Source: Sthenelais limicola (Eukaryota > Annelida > Polychaeta > Phyllodocida > Sigalionidae). Taken from it: a stretch of DNA of 64,000 nt. This document shows, piece by piece, positions 1 through 11,498 of the stretch. Position 1 is the stretch's first letter, and every line of letters begins with the position of its first letter. A program made the translations under genes and the position numbers. Under the pieces are notes generated by a model. The model saw nothing but the letters and a program-made list of their open reading frames with translations, did no database searches and had not been told where the DNA came from. The stretch spans positions 14,080,132 through 14,144,131 of the forward strand of contig OW804094.1 in NCBI GenBank assembly GCA_942159475.1, read 5' to 3'.

Positions 1-895
1 GGAAAGAAGAACGTCATGATTTATTTCAAGAAATCGGGATCCTCTGACTGAGCCAAACTATAGGCCTAGCTATGGGTTTCTCTTCGGGAGGATTAATAAC
101 TTTGAAAGCAATGGACTGAAATGGTGCTACACGATCTGCTACACGATCTAAGGCAGACTATCAATACAAGAGATTTATTTGCAAAGTTGGATCATCATGG
201 GTGTTGTAGGTAAGTTATTGCAGAACTCTACTTCTATATCTTCCCATGTCCATAGCCAGGTCTTGGCCAGGAGGCTCCGACTCACTGCTTTGAGATTAGG
301 CCAAAAATAGAATAGATGTGTTTCCAATTCTTACAGCTGAGCCTGAAAAGAAGGAAGGTAGGGGCAGTGACTTTTGTTTAAAAAACACATTCTAGGAACT
401 GAAAAGAAATGTCTATTTTGTAAGAGTCACGGTTATTAATATTAAATATTAAACAGTAGTATGAATGATGACTGATATTGATAAATAGTCATGTTACAAC
501 TTAGTTGTAAACGGATGTAAATCCTTAGTAAAAGGAAGATCCCTATATCGATAAATTAAAATTTAATGATAAGGAGGAAAGGAAAATTGTTTTAATTTTC
601 GGAGGTTGGTGGGGGGGGGGGGGGGACTATGGTAAACCTGGGAAGGAAGGGATAAGGAGTCAAATAAGTTATAAGTAATTGAAATAAACGACTAGCTTTG
701 ATGTAATATTAGAAACTCCATATGGCAGAGGTATAAGTGACAAAAACAATGTCATAAATTGTAATATTAAATTCCCATGCTAATGACTACATAATACGAA
801 TATTAATGTAAATGAACATTGATTTAACAAGGGTGGCTGTGAAATGTATAGCTTTTATTTTATGTTATAAGTATCAATAATACAGATTTTATGTT
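1..895. other. No gene recognised at left edge
   Basis: AT-rich sequence with no supportable coding region. It contains a run of 18 G residues near 608-625. The minus-strand DDE gene described below should continue into or beyond this part, because its third catalytic residue has not been reached, but I could not find another exon here. Confidence 0.5.
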
Positions 896-929
896 CTGAT
901 ATCAAAACGTTGATGTTTTTCCATTCTGC

Positions 930-1135
930 CATTCAGACGTGATAATGCTCAGACATTTTAATATCCTGTAACGTTTTGACATTGCAGAACAGTCTGAATG
1001 TTTAACATCATTCTGTCGTTCAGAAATGTTCTGTATAGTTTTGATGTTTAAACCTTGTGATATTTCATCATTCTGACGTTCAGACAGATGTTCTAAACAT
1101 TTTTATGTTTTGAAATTCAGATGTTTTAATGTTGT
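930..1135. repeat. Weak diverged direct repeat (CATTCTG...GTTCAGA)
   Basis: The phrase CATTCTGnCnTTCAGA recurs near 931, 1009 and 1070, each followed by a GTTCT or TTTTAATGTT-like stretch. Copies are poorly conserved and spacing varies (about 77 and 61 bases), so this may be an old tandem array. No open frame of interest. 1136-2592 holds nothing else I can identify. Confidence 0.35.
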
Positions 1136-2592
1136 TTTAATGATTAGAAAATCTCTCCGCCAATTGTCTTTTGTGTTCACAAAAGTTTGAAGTCTAACAC
1201 CCCAATATCTTGATAATCAAACGTTATAACAGGATATGGATATTGATTGAAATTAGCGCTTATAGTATGAATCGGGTTATGCAGCAAAAATAGAGAATGA
1301 GACAATATAGAAAGAGATATGAATACAGTACAAACCCATAGGGTGATGCCTCTGATCTTGTTCTTTATTTTTGTATTCACGCTGAGAATGAATAAGGGCA
1401 GTAAAGAACTAGTCTATAACTGCTTTGTAAGTAAAAACATTGTAAGTGAAAATGTGTATAATGATATAGAGTAAAAACCTTGTGAACAATTTACAAGACC
1501 AACATACATGTAAAATCTACTCTGTACAGATCTATATGTAGAGGTCTATATTAAGAAAATGGAGATGTGTTAATAGCTTTGTATATTTCTTTATTCTATA
1601 GGTAGCCGCTGACGGTGGTTATACTACTGTAAGCTGCGTTGGTTAAATCGAAACAAGCTTAGAATGAAGAGTGGGACCAGCATGAAGATATACTGGACAC
1701 CCTACAGACATCAAACAAAGGATAATCAAAGATAATTTCATAAGCTTAGCGAGTTTTCTGGGTCAACATAGCTATGCCAGTATGTCACCAAAGTGTTGAG
1801 TGTATTAATGCCGAAAGAAAACATAGGTAGGTAGTAGGAGAAATTTGACATGAAATATGTAGAAGCAATAATTGCCACGTACATTCTAGTACCATTCCCC
1901 TCCAGTGGGAAACAGGAGATTCCTCTTTCCATGCCCCCCACTGGAGGAAACAAATAATTAGCATTATAAGATATCAAGTCATGCTACCAAAACAGAGGGA
2001 CTGGTAGACAGAAAATCTTGGGGTGAAACCCTGTAACATATATACACACTGCAATATTCTGCCAACCTACATAACAATCGAAAATGTTCGTAAAGAAAAA
2101 TGAATTATGATACAGACTTAAGATTTGCTTATTTACCAAGTCATTTGCTTATTTACCAAGTTATTTTCCCATGTAATATATTTTACAATAATATTTTGAA
2201 CCGTTCCTGATTGAGACAAGTATGTACTGTGTTTGTAAGGACCAAATTTAGATAAGCTGCATGTATATGACACAGACATGTGCAAATACTCTTACTGTGT
2301 TTTGACAGAAACATGAACACAAATTGATAATTCCAGACATGTAATATTTAACGTTCTAAAGATTTTAAACTTCAGAATTTAAAAATTATGATTATTGAAG
2401 TGATTGAGTTAATTCCAAATATCAAAGTTAGGTACAGGCTAACATCAATGAGTTTTTGCAACGTAGGGGTGAAGGGAGACTACTACCTATGCTTAAAAAG
2501 GCTGGCGGGAACCATGACTTCATTTATAACAGTTGAATGGAGAGAAAAGTAATACAATCAAATGGTTTTCTCTGAATATGTATCTAGCTTAC

Positions 2593-5500
2593 CTGTCCTT
2601 CTGACCATGCTAATTTGACATCAGCAGCAGGCAATTTGTTCCAATAACCCATGCTATCTTTTTCCGAGGTTAGCCTTTTGTGATAAGATGCATTATCCAT
2701 AACAAATGTACAATTACCGCATTGCTCTGCAGCAGCTTTGCATGTTTCTATAAAGAGTTCCTAAAACATAGGCAAAAGTTAAAATAATAGTTATTGTGAA
2801 CATTTGATTTTAATTTTAATACATTTTATTGTCTTTCGACTGCTTTAAGTGGGCTTTAAGGATTATAGAATTAAAAGTTCCAAATCAAATCCTATGTGGG
2901 TCAGATTTTTAGAAAATGTACAATTGGCAGCTCTACACATTTAGGAAGTTCTCCTAAATTAGCCTGAAAAATGAAGAATATCGGGTATACCTGAGTATAT
3001 TTGGTACGCATTGATTTAAAGTATCAGTTCTGTTATGTTAAACTGTATTTTGAAGCTCATTTTGTCTTAAATGTGGGTTATTTGAGCGGATTGGTGAGGG
3101 CTAATTGTACATTTTCTGAAAATCTGACCCATGTAATGAACTATAGTGCCTCCCTACAGACGTCCCTCCTTCAGCACTATTCATACAAAGAATCTACTCT
3201 AATTAAATAGATGGCAAACCAGCATAATGATTTTACATTATATTAAGTTTGGATGATGAAATAAAATGTGTTTTATATTAATTTCTTTACCTCGAAATGG
3301 TCGGCATTCATGCCATCATGGTAATCTTTATGGCCATCTTTTGAGGCGAATACTTGCGGTTCGCCTACCCAACCTTGCGAGCATCCAGCTCCATATATTA
3401 TGTAGCGTGGTCCTTTTCCACTTGGAATTAGGACCTGTAAGGTATTTTGTCTTTGAGTCCACAACATGTAAAGTACTCTTTTTGTAGAATATACAGTTCT
3501 GTAATCCTGATCTACTGCAAAATCGCAGGACACTGCAGAGTATTTTCCGGGAATCTGGGAACAAAAATATTCTTGATTTCCTACGGGAAACCAAATTGTA
3601 CGACAAAATTTAGGTAACCTAAATGAAGCCTGACTTCGTCAGGTCAAACCCTGTTTCATGAAATAGGGAATTTCACAGAATAAAATAATAAAACCACAGT
3701 ATATCTGCTAACTTTTAATTACTATTAGCGGAGGTGAAACTAACCAAACCAAACCAAACCAAACCAAAACAGACAGTAATGATATAAATTTAAGTTTTAT
3801 TAATTCACCATGTTTTGTTTAATTTATTTCACTAGACAGACGGACTCTAATCAGTTTACCTTAGAATCGTTTTTCAACCATGTTCTGGATGTATGGTGGT
3901 TCAGGTTAACATAACTCTCGTCAAGGTAAACAATGGTTGTCATCTGTCGTGCCTGTTTTATTGCCCTCAGGTATCTCAGCCTGTACTGTACCATCTCTGG
4001 TTTCTCATTGATTAACTTGATGTGTTTGGGGCCAGGGTGGTCATAAGTGTATCCCATGTGGTGAAGCAGGGTGGTTAGTTGTCTTCTACTGATCTGAAGA
4101 TTACAATGATATTTTTATTTGATATTATTATGTAATATGCCCACGGTAAACAAATTTGTGTCAGTTAAACTTAAAGGGAAGGTGTAATATAGAATATTTA
4201 CGTATTTGTATTGTCCAATCATTAAAAACATTTCTGTTATTTACACACATATAACCATTGTATCACCAGAAATGAAAGCTAATAGATTGGCTACTATTAT
4301 AAGTTATAAGTATTATAAGTTCTTCAAAGGTGGTTAACTCTTATGAACCATGTTAAATCCATGTGATTTATAAAAGGAATACAGTCGAGCCATGACGTTT
4401 TGAGAGTTCATGACCCAACTAGTTTTCCTTAGACTGACTATAATGGGAATGTAATGGCTCATGAACTGTCTACATTCAGTGTTCGAATTAAGAAATAAAA
4501 ACAGGTTGCCCGCCTGGGCAAGCTAGTCACAAAATGAGGTTGCCAGCCAGAATTTATGGTTACCCCCCCCCCCCCCCACCCACACACACACACTACCCCA
4601 CCGAAACTTTCCAGTTAGTTTAATTCTTTTTTTCATTTTTAATTTGGCGAGATTTGGTGCTATAAATAGTGGTATTCATGGGATATCAAAAAAGTGTTGG
4701 AAGTTTGATCAAATGTAGATCTCAGTACATGTATTTCAATTTAATTTTCTAAGGCATTTGAAGGCATATCTAATGTTTATTTAAACTTAGTAATGGCCAT
4801 TTTAAAAGTGTTTCCAGAAACTCATAGAGAATTAAAGATATCAAAACAATTATTGTACTAAGTCTGTTTGCGAATTCTTAGGAACTTGAAAAACTGTATC
4901 TCAGGTCCTGACATTCTCTGAATTTTATCATGACAGTACAATTTACATTGGTAATTGAAAGTTTTCCTACAGATTTAGAGATTGATTCCGTAAAATATCC
5001 TGCAAATACAGGAACTAAAAGGTATATTTGATCATCTCAAATGCACCAAAATGCATCCTCTAAAATAGTTTATCTAAGTCACACCTAGATTGAGAATAAT
5101 GATCCGCTTAACTTGTATTCATCTGCATTTTTTATGGCATTATACTTGTATTGTCAGTGTTCCTGAAAACCTTTTAGTGAGGTCGGCCACGTGGACAAGC
5201 ATCACGTTGGCCATTTGTTACTGATGTAGGGCATTTTTCACCTACCAAAAAACAGGTGGGGGGTCGGGATGAATTAGCAATTTGTCTGAAAAATCGGGAG
5301 ATCTCCCGCCAAGTCGGGAGGTTGGGCTACTCTGATAAAATTGCAATGGTACCTGCAAATCCTCATGAAAAAAACCCACCTATGGCGAAACCTTATTCCA
5401 CCTATGTCAGGACGAGAGTAATAAAGACTAGGGGGTTTGAGGGCATGCCCCCCACCCCCAGATTATTTTTAAAACCAACAATGAAATGGTGCCTTCTGGA

Positions 5501-8180
5501 GACATTTTAACATCATTTTCTAGAAATCTGAAACTCACTTTCTGGTGCATTTGAAGTATTTTGGGGTTAACTATTATCTGGATATCAACATAATTTTCCA
5601 AGTTTTATTATTCGCAGAAATTTGAATGAACTGCTTCTTGGCAAGGGGAACATGTTTTACTTTAACCAAAGATCAGTTAATATTAGCATGTGTATGATTC
5701 GACCCTACATGCAAATTAACAACATTATTTTATTTTCATAGTTCTATGTGTGGAAGAATCTTGTTTCATTATGTGTTCTGCACCATATACAATTCCAGGG
5801 AGTGGCTTCATTAGTAGGCCTACGTATGTATAGGTAATTTGAATATTAATCCTTTTCACATCAAGTCAAATGTTAGCCTACAATGAAGGTGACAACGACG
5901 TGAAAGGAGCAGACGTCGGCCAATGAAATTTCACGGTCTTTTCGGGAACACTGATTGTATTAATTGTATTTTGTCATTAATTCTTTTCTGTAATATTTTC
6001 TAACCCACCATAATTATTTTGTATATGATTGATTGTAAAACAACTGTACAGGATCTGCTGAGAATATAGTCTCGACAAAATGTATGTTTTCCTGAATAAA
6101 AATCTTAAATGTTAACCTAGAAATATTTATAGTGAAGGAGGTAGGGGAGGGATGGAAAACTAGATGCTCAACGATATTCAATAGCTCTAATTCCTGAGCT
6201 TTATATAATTCATTTGTAATCTTACCTAGTTTTATGGAACCTACTGATGAAATTGATCCTCCAATTTTTTTCATGGACCTGGTTGTTGGGTTGGATTATG
6301 TTGCATATGTTGCTCTTCTAGTGTATACTGTCATAAATACTAGTGTAATGTTCTAGTCTCATTAGTGTTAGGGCTCCACGATAGTCCTTATTTCTGCACT
6401 ATTGTATTTGAATTGTTGATTCAGTGGAAAATAAAAATTCTACATATATATTATGTATTATATTACCCTGACTGGCTCTCTGTATAATATAAAACTGCCT
6501 CACTCACACATTCATTCACCATAATGATTCCAACGAATTGAAATGTGCATATAATTATATTACTTACCATTTTACCATGATGGAAATCTAACGCCTGCTG
6601 GATTCTCCTTACAGTCATCATTATACCCCCATTATGCAGCATTTGAATGGTTCGGTGAATCTGCAAAGAGTATTTTTAGATATACTTTTGAACGATTCTA
6701 AAATTGTTTGGCATCAATGTACTTGTTTCTTAGCTCTTCAGTATTGTATTTTCTTTATTTGATATTAACCTAATTATGCCTTATTGATTGAAATTTATTA
6801 TCTTACCTGTGTTAAGAGGTGCCTTGGCATAGAACGGGGCCATTTCCCCCTTTGGGAGCATTTCTCCTCTGGGATAATGTTTTGTTGTATTGATGCCCGA
6901 ACCTCCACCATCGATCTACGGCTCACTCCAGTTAGTTTGCAGGCTCTGTCAAAACAACCCATGAATAAAAATTGGTGAAATCTATGGTTAACATTGAGCA
7001 AATCAGTATATATGTGCAGCATGTATACAACAAAATTAGAAATAATGACGAAAATTGATAATGGAGATAATGAACTTGGATCTAGTTTAATCAATTTGAT
7101 AGATATTATAATTTAATGATAATTTGTACAGGGATGGCGGACATGTATGGCCTTTTGATATGTTATACTTTCATAAGACTCACCTCTCAAAACTCCCTAA
7201 GAGTGTTGCTTCTAACTCCTCTTCAAGGCAACCCAGATATACTCTGGTTGCCATATCGAGCTCTGCCTGTTGATGAAATAAGTGCACATGAAAAATAATA
7301 ATAATTTATATATTATGCAAACAAATGTAAATTATTTCTATTGGTGTGATTTCTATAAATTATTTCTATTGGTGTGATTTCTATTTTTTTATAACCCAGA
7401 AAAATCGATAGATCCACAATCACATAACAAAGGTAAAACAAAAAAAATATGCCTCCTAATGAGGAATTCACTAATATTAGAGTATTGCCTAATGGTATAA
7501 CTTAATTTTAATTCACAAACAATAAAATCTGAGAAAATACTGTCTCTTAATTTAAGCATCAGACTGACTGTAGGCCTATATTAATTATTTTATGGCTGTC
7601 ATCTATTTATTTCGAAAACCTCTTCCAATGATGTAAATGAAGTGGGTTCAATAAAGGAACATATTTTCGTCCATATAGGGGCCTATACTACTCTTCACTT
7701 TCTTATTCATATTCATCATGATCATTATGTGATAAACAGGGGCGGATCTAGGATTTTATTTCGGGGGCAGAGGGGGGGGGAGGGCAAATGCAGTGAAAAT
7801 TCGTAGGTTTTTTTTTAAAAAATGAGATTGATTAAAAGTAACAAAAAGAACATATTTTCAAAAGTTTTCGGGGGGGGGGGGGGGGGCTCTGAATTTTCGG
7901 CACATGGAAAAAAATTGGCCACTGATATAGGCCTATAATTAGTAAGATATAAAGTTCTCACCTGCGACAAAGTGGCAGTGGAGCTCCTTCGCATAGCAAA
8001 ACCGTCTGGTATCGGTAGAGGCTTAGCCTTAGGCCTATATAAATTCTCGATCTCGTGGCATTTATTTTTGGTATGGCCCCGTTTTCCACATATACTACAC
8101 TTATTGTGGTTTGAAATACAACATCCATACCGCTTGCAAATCCTGCACATCAACAGCGATGATGCTGATGCCCCACTCAT
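2593..8180 (-). CDS. Spliced DDE transposase-like protein (partial, continues left of window)
   Basis: Seven minus-strand exons read as one open frame of 360 codons: 8180-7962 (ATG), 7266-7184, 6945-6807, 6660-6568, 4093-3860, 3434-3291 and 2760-2593. Every junction has GT/AG ends and the phases match. Exon 1 encodes a Cys-rich start with a zinc knuckle (CSICGKRGHTKNKC). Exons 2-5 look like a helix-turn-helix region (ERACKLTGVSRRS) as in IS630/Tc1-type transposases. Exon 5 has the first acidic motif VYLDES and exon 7 the second, FVMDNASYH, about 90 residues later, the usual DDE spacing. The third acidic residue lies beyond the last exon found. No stop or frameshift was seen, unlike nearly every other gene here, so this may be a living gene or a domesticated transposase. 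The intron at 3435-3859 holds a LINE tail. Family assignment is from motifs; function is inferred. Confidence 0.82.
3515..3769 (+). mobile_element. I/Nimb-like LINE, 3' end fragment
   Basis: Matches the last 120 bases of ORF2, the 3' UTR and the CCAAA-repeat tail of the full copy ending at 16788. Severely 5' truncated. It lies in an intron of the minus-strand DDE gene, in the opposite orientation, and should not disturb the coding sequence. No clear target-site duplication was found. Confidence 0.9.
4563..4594. repeat. Poly-C / CA low-complexity tract
   Basis: A run of about 15 C residues passes into CACACACA. It lies inside the large intron (4094-6567) of the DDE gene. The rest of that intron shows no other feature I can support. 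Confidence 0.8.
7737..7910. repeat. Possible DNA-transposon terminus (CAGGGGCGGATCTAGG)
   Basis: The start resembles a terminal inverted repeat seen at the ends of many invertebrate non-autonomous DNA transposons, followed by G-runs at 7774-7782 and 7871-7886. I did not find the matching inverted end, so this is a guess from the terminus only. It sits in the first intron of the DDE gene. Confidence 0.3.
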
Positions 8181-8897
8181 TTTCTGAGCGCGGCAAATGC
8201 AGACGACACACTGACATAGATTTGATCCAAGTTCAAGGTTGTGACCCAAGACGTCATTCACAGGCCATAGGTTAAGTTCATAGGTTAAGTTCAAGTTCAA
8301 GGCCAACATAGTTGGTGTTTCATGAAATATTCTTCACTTTAGAAACACATGTTCGAATCGTAAACATTACAAACACAAACTTTGGAGGATTTTAATGAAT
8401 AATGGCTTGGGAGCATGGTAACTTCGAAATGTTACTGACGGTTTTGTACAAATTACACTGCTCAACAAGAAAGTAAGTACGTTTCATGCATTTTTGCGCT
8501 ATTTTGGTCGCGGGTGTTTTGATTCGTAACTCAAAAACTATTGGTGGTCGGAAAACAACTCATACATCATTCAAACTGGAAATTAGTTCTTTATTTATGG
8601 TTTGCTGCTGATACTAGTACAAGGTTTTTTTATTGGAGTAAGCCATATTTGTTTGATCCCAAGTCGTAAAAAAACGGTCCATTTCAAATTCCTTTCGGCT
8701 GGGTTCCACAGGTTTTCATTTATTAAAACATTCTCGCTTCATAATGACAACTTAGACATTAAAATCTCTAATGTCTTTTCTTTTAAATAAAACCTCCCGT
8801 TTTATTATACATCAAATACACGCATAGCTATCGAGAAATTAAAAAAAAACGCACAGGCAACTTTAAGTTTTATGCCCTAACTTAGCGCGCACCACTT
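8181..8897. other. Intergenic, upstream of the DDE gene
   Basis: Contains the presumed 5' flank of the minus-strand DDE gene, including an imperfect duplication around 8273-8300 (GGTTAAGTTCA repeated). No core promoter can be assigned by eye and no coding sequence is visible. Confidence 0.4.
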
Positions 8898-10064
8898 TAG
8901 TGTTGAATGCTGCTTGTATGTGGATGATTTTGTCATCTGCTACAAGGGCACCCAAATGCGAACAATTGAACGCATACTACAGCAGACTCTGACAAGACTA
9001 GCTGAGTGGAGCACCAACAACGGCTTCAAATTCTCAGCAGAGAAAACCTGTGTTGTGCATTTCTGCCAAAGGCCAGGGTGCAAAGAAGAACCAACACTAT
9101 ATCTCCATGAAAAAAATCTGGTAGTCCAGGAGGAGGTAAAACTACTTGGCGTGGTATTTGACAGGATTCTTTCCTTCAATCCACACATTGAATACCTCGG
9201 GAGGAAATGCCAGAAGGCAATGAACCTGCTGAAGGTCCTCAGTCACCCCAACTGGGGTTGTAACAAAGAGACCTTGCTGACATTGTACAAAATGTATATC
9301 CAATCAAGGTTAGACTATGGATCTATGGTGTATGCCTCTGCTCCAAGGTCTTACCTGGACAGACTTAAGCCCATTCAGAACCAGGGACTGAGACTTTGTC
9401 TTGGAGCCTTACGTACAACTCCTTCACCAAGCCTTCATATTGAAGCTGGTATACCACCTCTGGAGTTTCGCCGGGAAAAGCTCACACTGCAATACACTAT
9501 ATGTGTCAGAGCTAACCCCAAGAATCCAGCCCACAAACTCATATTTGACAACAAGAACACTGTGTATTGGGAGAAGCCAAATGCCATCAAGCCAATGGCA
9601 GTGACAGCAAGGTCTTTATTCCGAGAAGCTGGTGTACCAATGAAAAGAGTAATGACTGAAAAACCACCAGAGACTCCACCATGGGAACAAAAATTACCCC
9701 TGGTTATCCTGGACCTTGACACAAACAAGAAAACTGAGACTCCTGTGCATGTATTTGAAAAACAATACAGTGAAATCAGGACACAGTTTGAGAGCCATAC
9801 AGCCATTTTCACTGATGGTTCCAAAGATGGTAGTCGTGTTGGATTTGCCGTGCATACACCATTTGGGAACTTGAAGAAGGCTCTCCACAAGGAAAGCAGC
9901 ATCTACACTGCTGAAGGAAAAGCACTGCTTAAGGCACTTGAATGGGTACAGGTCTCACGGATGAAGAAATTCATCATATTCTCAGACTCGCACCCATGTC
10001 TAGAAGCTGTGACCAACCTTTATCCTAAGAACCCAAGGTGTGAAACCAAACCAAACCAAAATCC
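8898..10064 (+). mobile_element. I/Nimb-like LINE copy, 5' truncated with internal 3' deletion
   Basis: Begins inside the RT domain just before YVDD and reads open through the RNase H start (TDGSKDG, SDSHPCLE), very close to the copy at 14.9-16.0 kb. At about 10034 it jumps from the RNase H coding region straight to the last bases of the 3' UTR and the CCAAA tail. The second half of RNase H, the Cys/His finger and most of the 3' UTR are therefore missing although the tail is kept. The open frame (8914-10074) is a remnant, not a functional gene. Confidence 0.9.
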
Positions 10065-10318
10065 CCCCCTTTAATAAATGGACTTATGAAGTAAATGATC
10101 AGACCAGCTCCCCTACTTTTGGAAGAACTGTCTAATCTTACTAAATTGTAGTCTGTAATTTCTATTTCTGAAGTAAAGTTTCTTTTATTTAACCAGGTTT
10201 CCTGTATTGATAATATTTGTGTTCCAGAATCTTTTAAAAACTGGCGAATCTGATCTATTTTACTAAGAATACTTCTTATATTCCATGAAACGATCTTAAG
10301 TCCATTAAGTTTTATCAT
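10065..10318 (-). pseudogene. LINE endonuclease (EEP) N-terminal fragment
   Basis: Reads from ATG at 10318 through KIVSWNIRS, SIQETWL and RGAGL, the N-terminal motifs of an apurinic-type LINE endonuclease. It ends where the tail of the neighbouring I/Nimb-like copy abuts it. The same start (GLKIVSWNIRSL) is seen at 22164 and a related one at 48413, so it probably belongs to that second LINE family. About 80 residues remain, with no catalytic C-terminal part. Confidence 0.75.
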
Positions 10319-10460
10319 AATCCACGACTTTGTGATCCATTTTGTTTTCTCTTATCAATTGTTAACTTCCCTTTGTCCCTTCGCCCTTGTTGGCAATCCC
10401 CGTAGACGGTATAGTATTTAACCCCACATTTTACATTGTTTAAACATCTAACAACATTAT

Positions 10461-10665
10461 GGTCCTGGGTAAGACCTTAAAGTGCCTGGTCCTGGGTAAG
10501 ACCTTAAAGGGCCCTTCTGTCTCTTTTCTTTGTCTCTCTCTCCCTGCTCCTCTCTATCTCTATTTCCTGGGTATGATCATAAACTGCCTCCCTCCTAGCT
10601 CTCCCGCCCTTGATATAACACTTCAAAGTGTTGATAAGGGCGTAAAGCAACCAATCTCACTCACT
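10461..10665 (+). mobile_element. Short retroposon (SINE-like) with 16-bp target duplication
   Basis: Flanked by an exact 16-base direct repeat CATCTAACAACATTAT at 10445-10460 and 10666-10681. It starts with a duplicated CTGGGTAAGACCTTAAAG unit, has a CT-rich middle, and ends in GATAAGGGCGTAAAGCAACC followed by CTCA-type repeats. The same 3' part occurs at 23611-23767, and a piece of it forms the loop of the hairpin at 21280-21360. No ORF. It is either a SINE or the short 3' end of a LINE whose body is not in the window. Confidence 0.8.
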
Positions 10666-10879
10666 CATCTAACAACATTATTTAGAACAGTCAACAATCT
10701 GCCATTAATAATAAAAGTCAATGGCTGCTGACCTGCAGCAATGTGCTATCCATCAATCATCATTCCTTCCGCTATCATTTGGGAGTTTAAGGGAATCATA
10801 CTTGGATAATATTTACAAATCAAGCTTCAGATCGAGCGGATATTTGTTAACATTTTATGATTTTGAAATGTTATTTTCT

Positions 10880-10995
10880 TCCGGGCGGGTATGCCACCCG
10901 CACCCAGCGCCTCCACAGGTGGCGGATAGTGGAACGGTCTTCAGATATGGAGACCAGCTGCAATAGCAGTGGCGGACCAAATGGCAGTGTGTGCC
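10880..10995 (+). repeat. GC-rich block shared with 33758-33880
   Basis: A GC-rich segment containing CAGCGCCTCCACAGGTGGCG and ending in CAGTGGCGGACCAAATGGCA. The reverse complement of 33758-33880 matches over about 110 bases. The first 20 bases form a hairpin in both copies, with different bases in the stem. It lies about 500 bases upstream of the LINE ORF1 at 11499 and may be the 5' end of that element or an independent repeat. Confidence 0.6.
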
Positions 10996-11498
10996 TGTAT
11001 GCATGAGCGGATGAGGAACGACTCCGTGTCCCTTCTAATGGAGGGATGCTGTCTTCCCAACGGTCAAGACCGGAAGAAGGTCACTCATTGACACCCCAAC
11101 GGTCAACAGGCAACCCAAACTCCACATTACTCAAAATGTGGCAATCTGTTTGCCGTGGATTGCAACCTGTGTCGGTGGAGGAAGAGGTCCTGGAGGTCTG
11201 AGAGGAAAGGTTGTCGCGGCTCCCTTCTCCCCAACATGGCTCTTTGGCTCCTACTTCATCTAGACAGGAGGTCCAGGTTGGCCCACCTTGGATCAATCGG
11301 CTAGTCATGCCTTGCCCTAGGACTTACTAGTTATGTCCTAGAAGGCGGTGGCTTGGGCTAATCAAGGGATGGCCCAAATTCTTTTGGGGGACCATCTTGC
11401 GAGTATACCACTCATGTATCTCTGTTACTCAACTGCCTGACATTTGCAGCTCTGGGTTTCCCCTTGTAGGGCTCCTTGGTGGGTGGAGAGCATGAGTG

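Noticed and set aside
10880..10990. HDV-like self-cleaving ribozyme at a LINE 5' end
   Set aside because: There is a hairpin and a GGTGGCGGATAG segment faintly like a ribozyme joining strand, but I could not draw the nested double pseudoknot in both copies.
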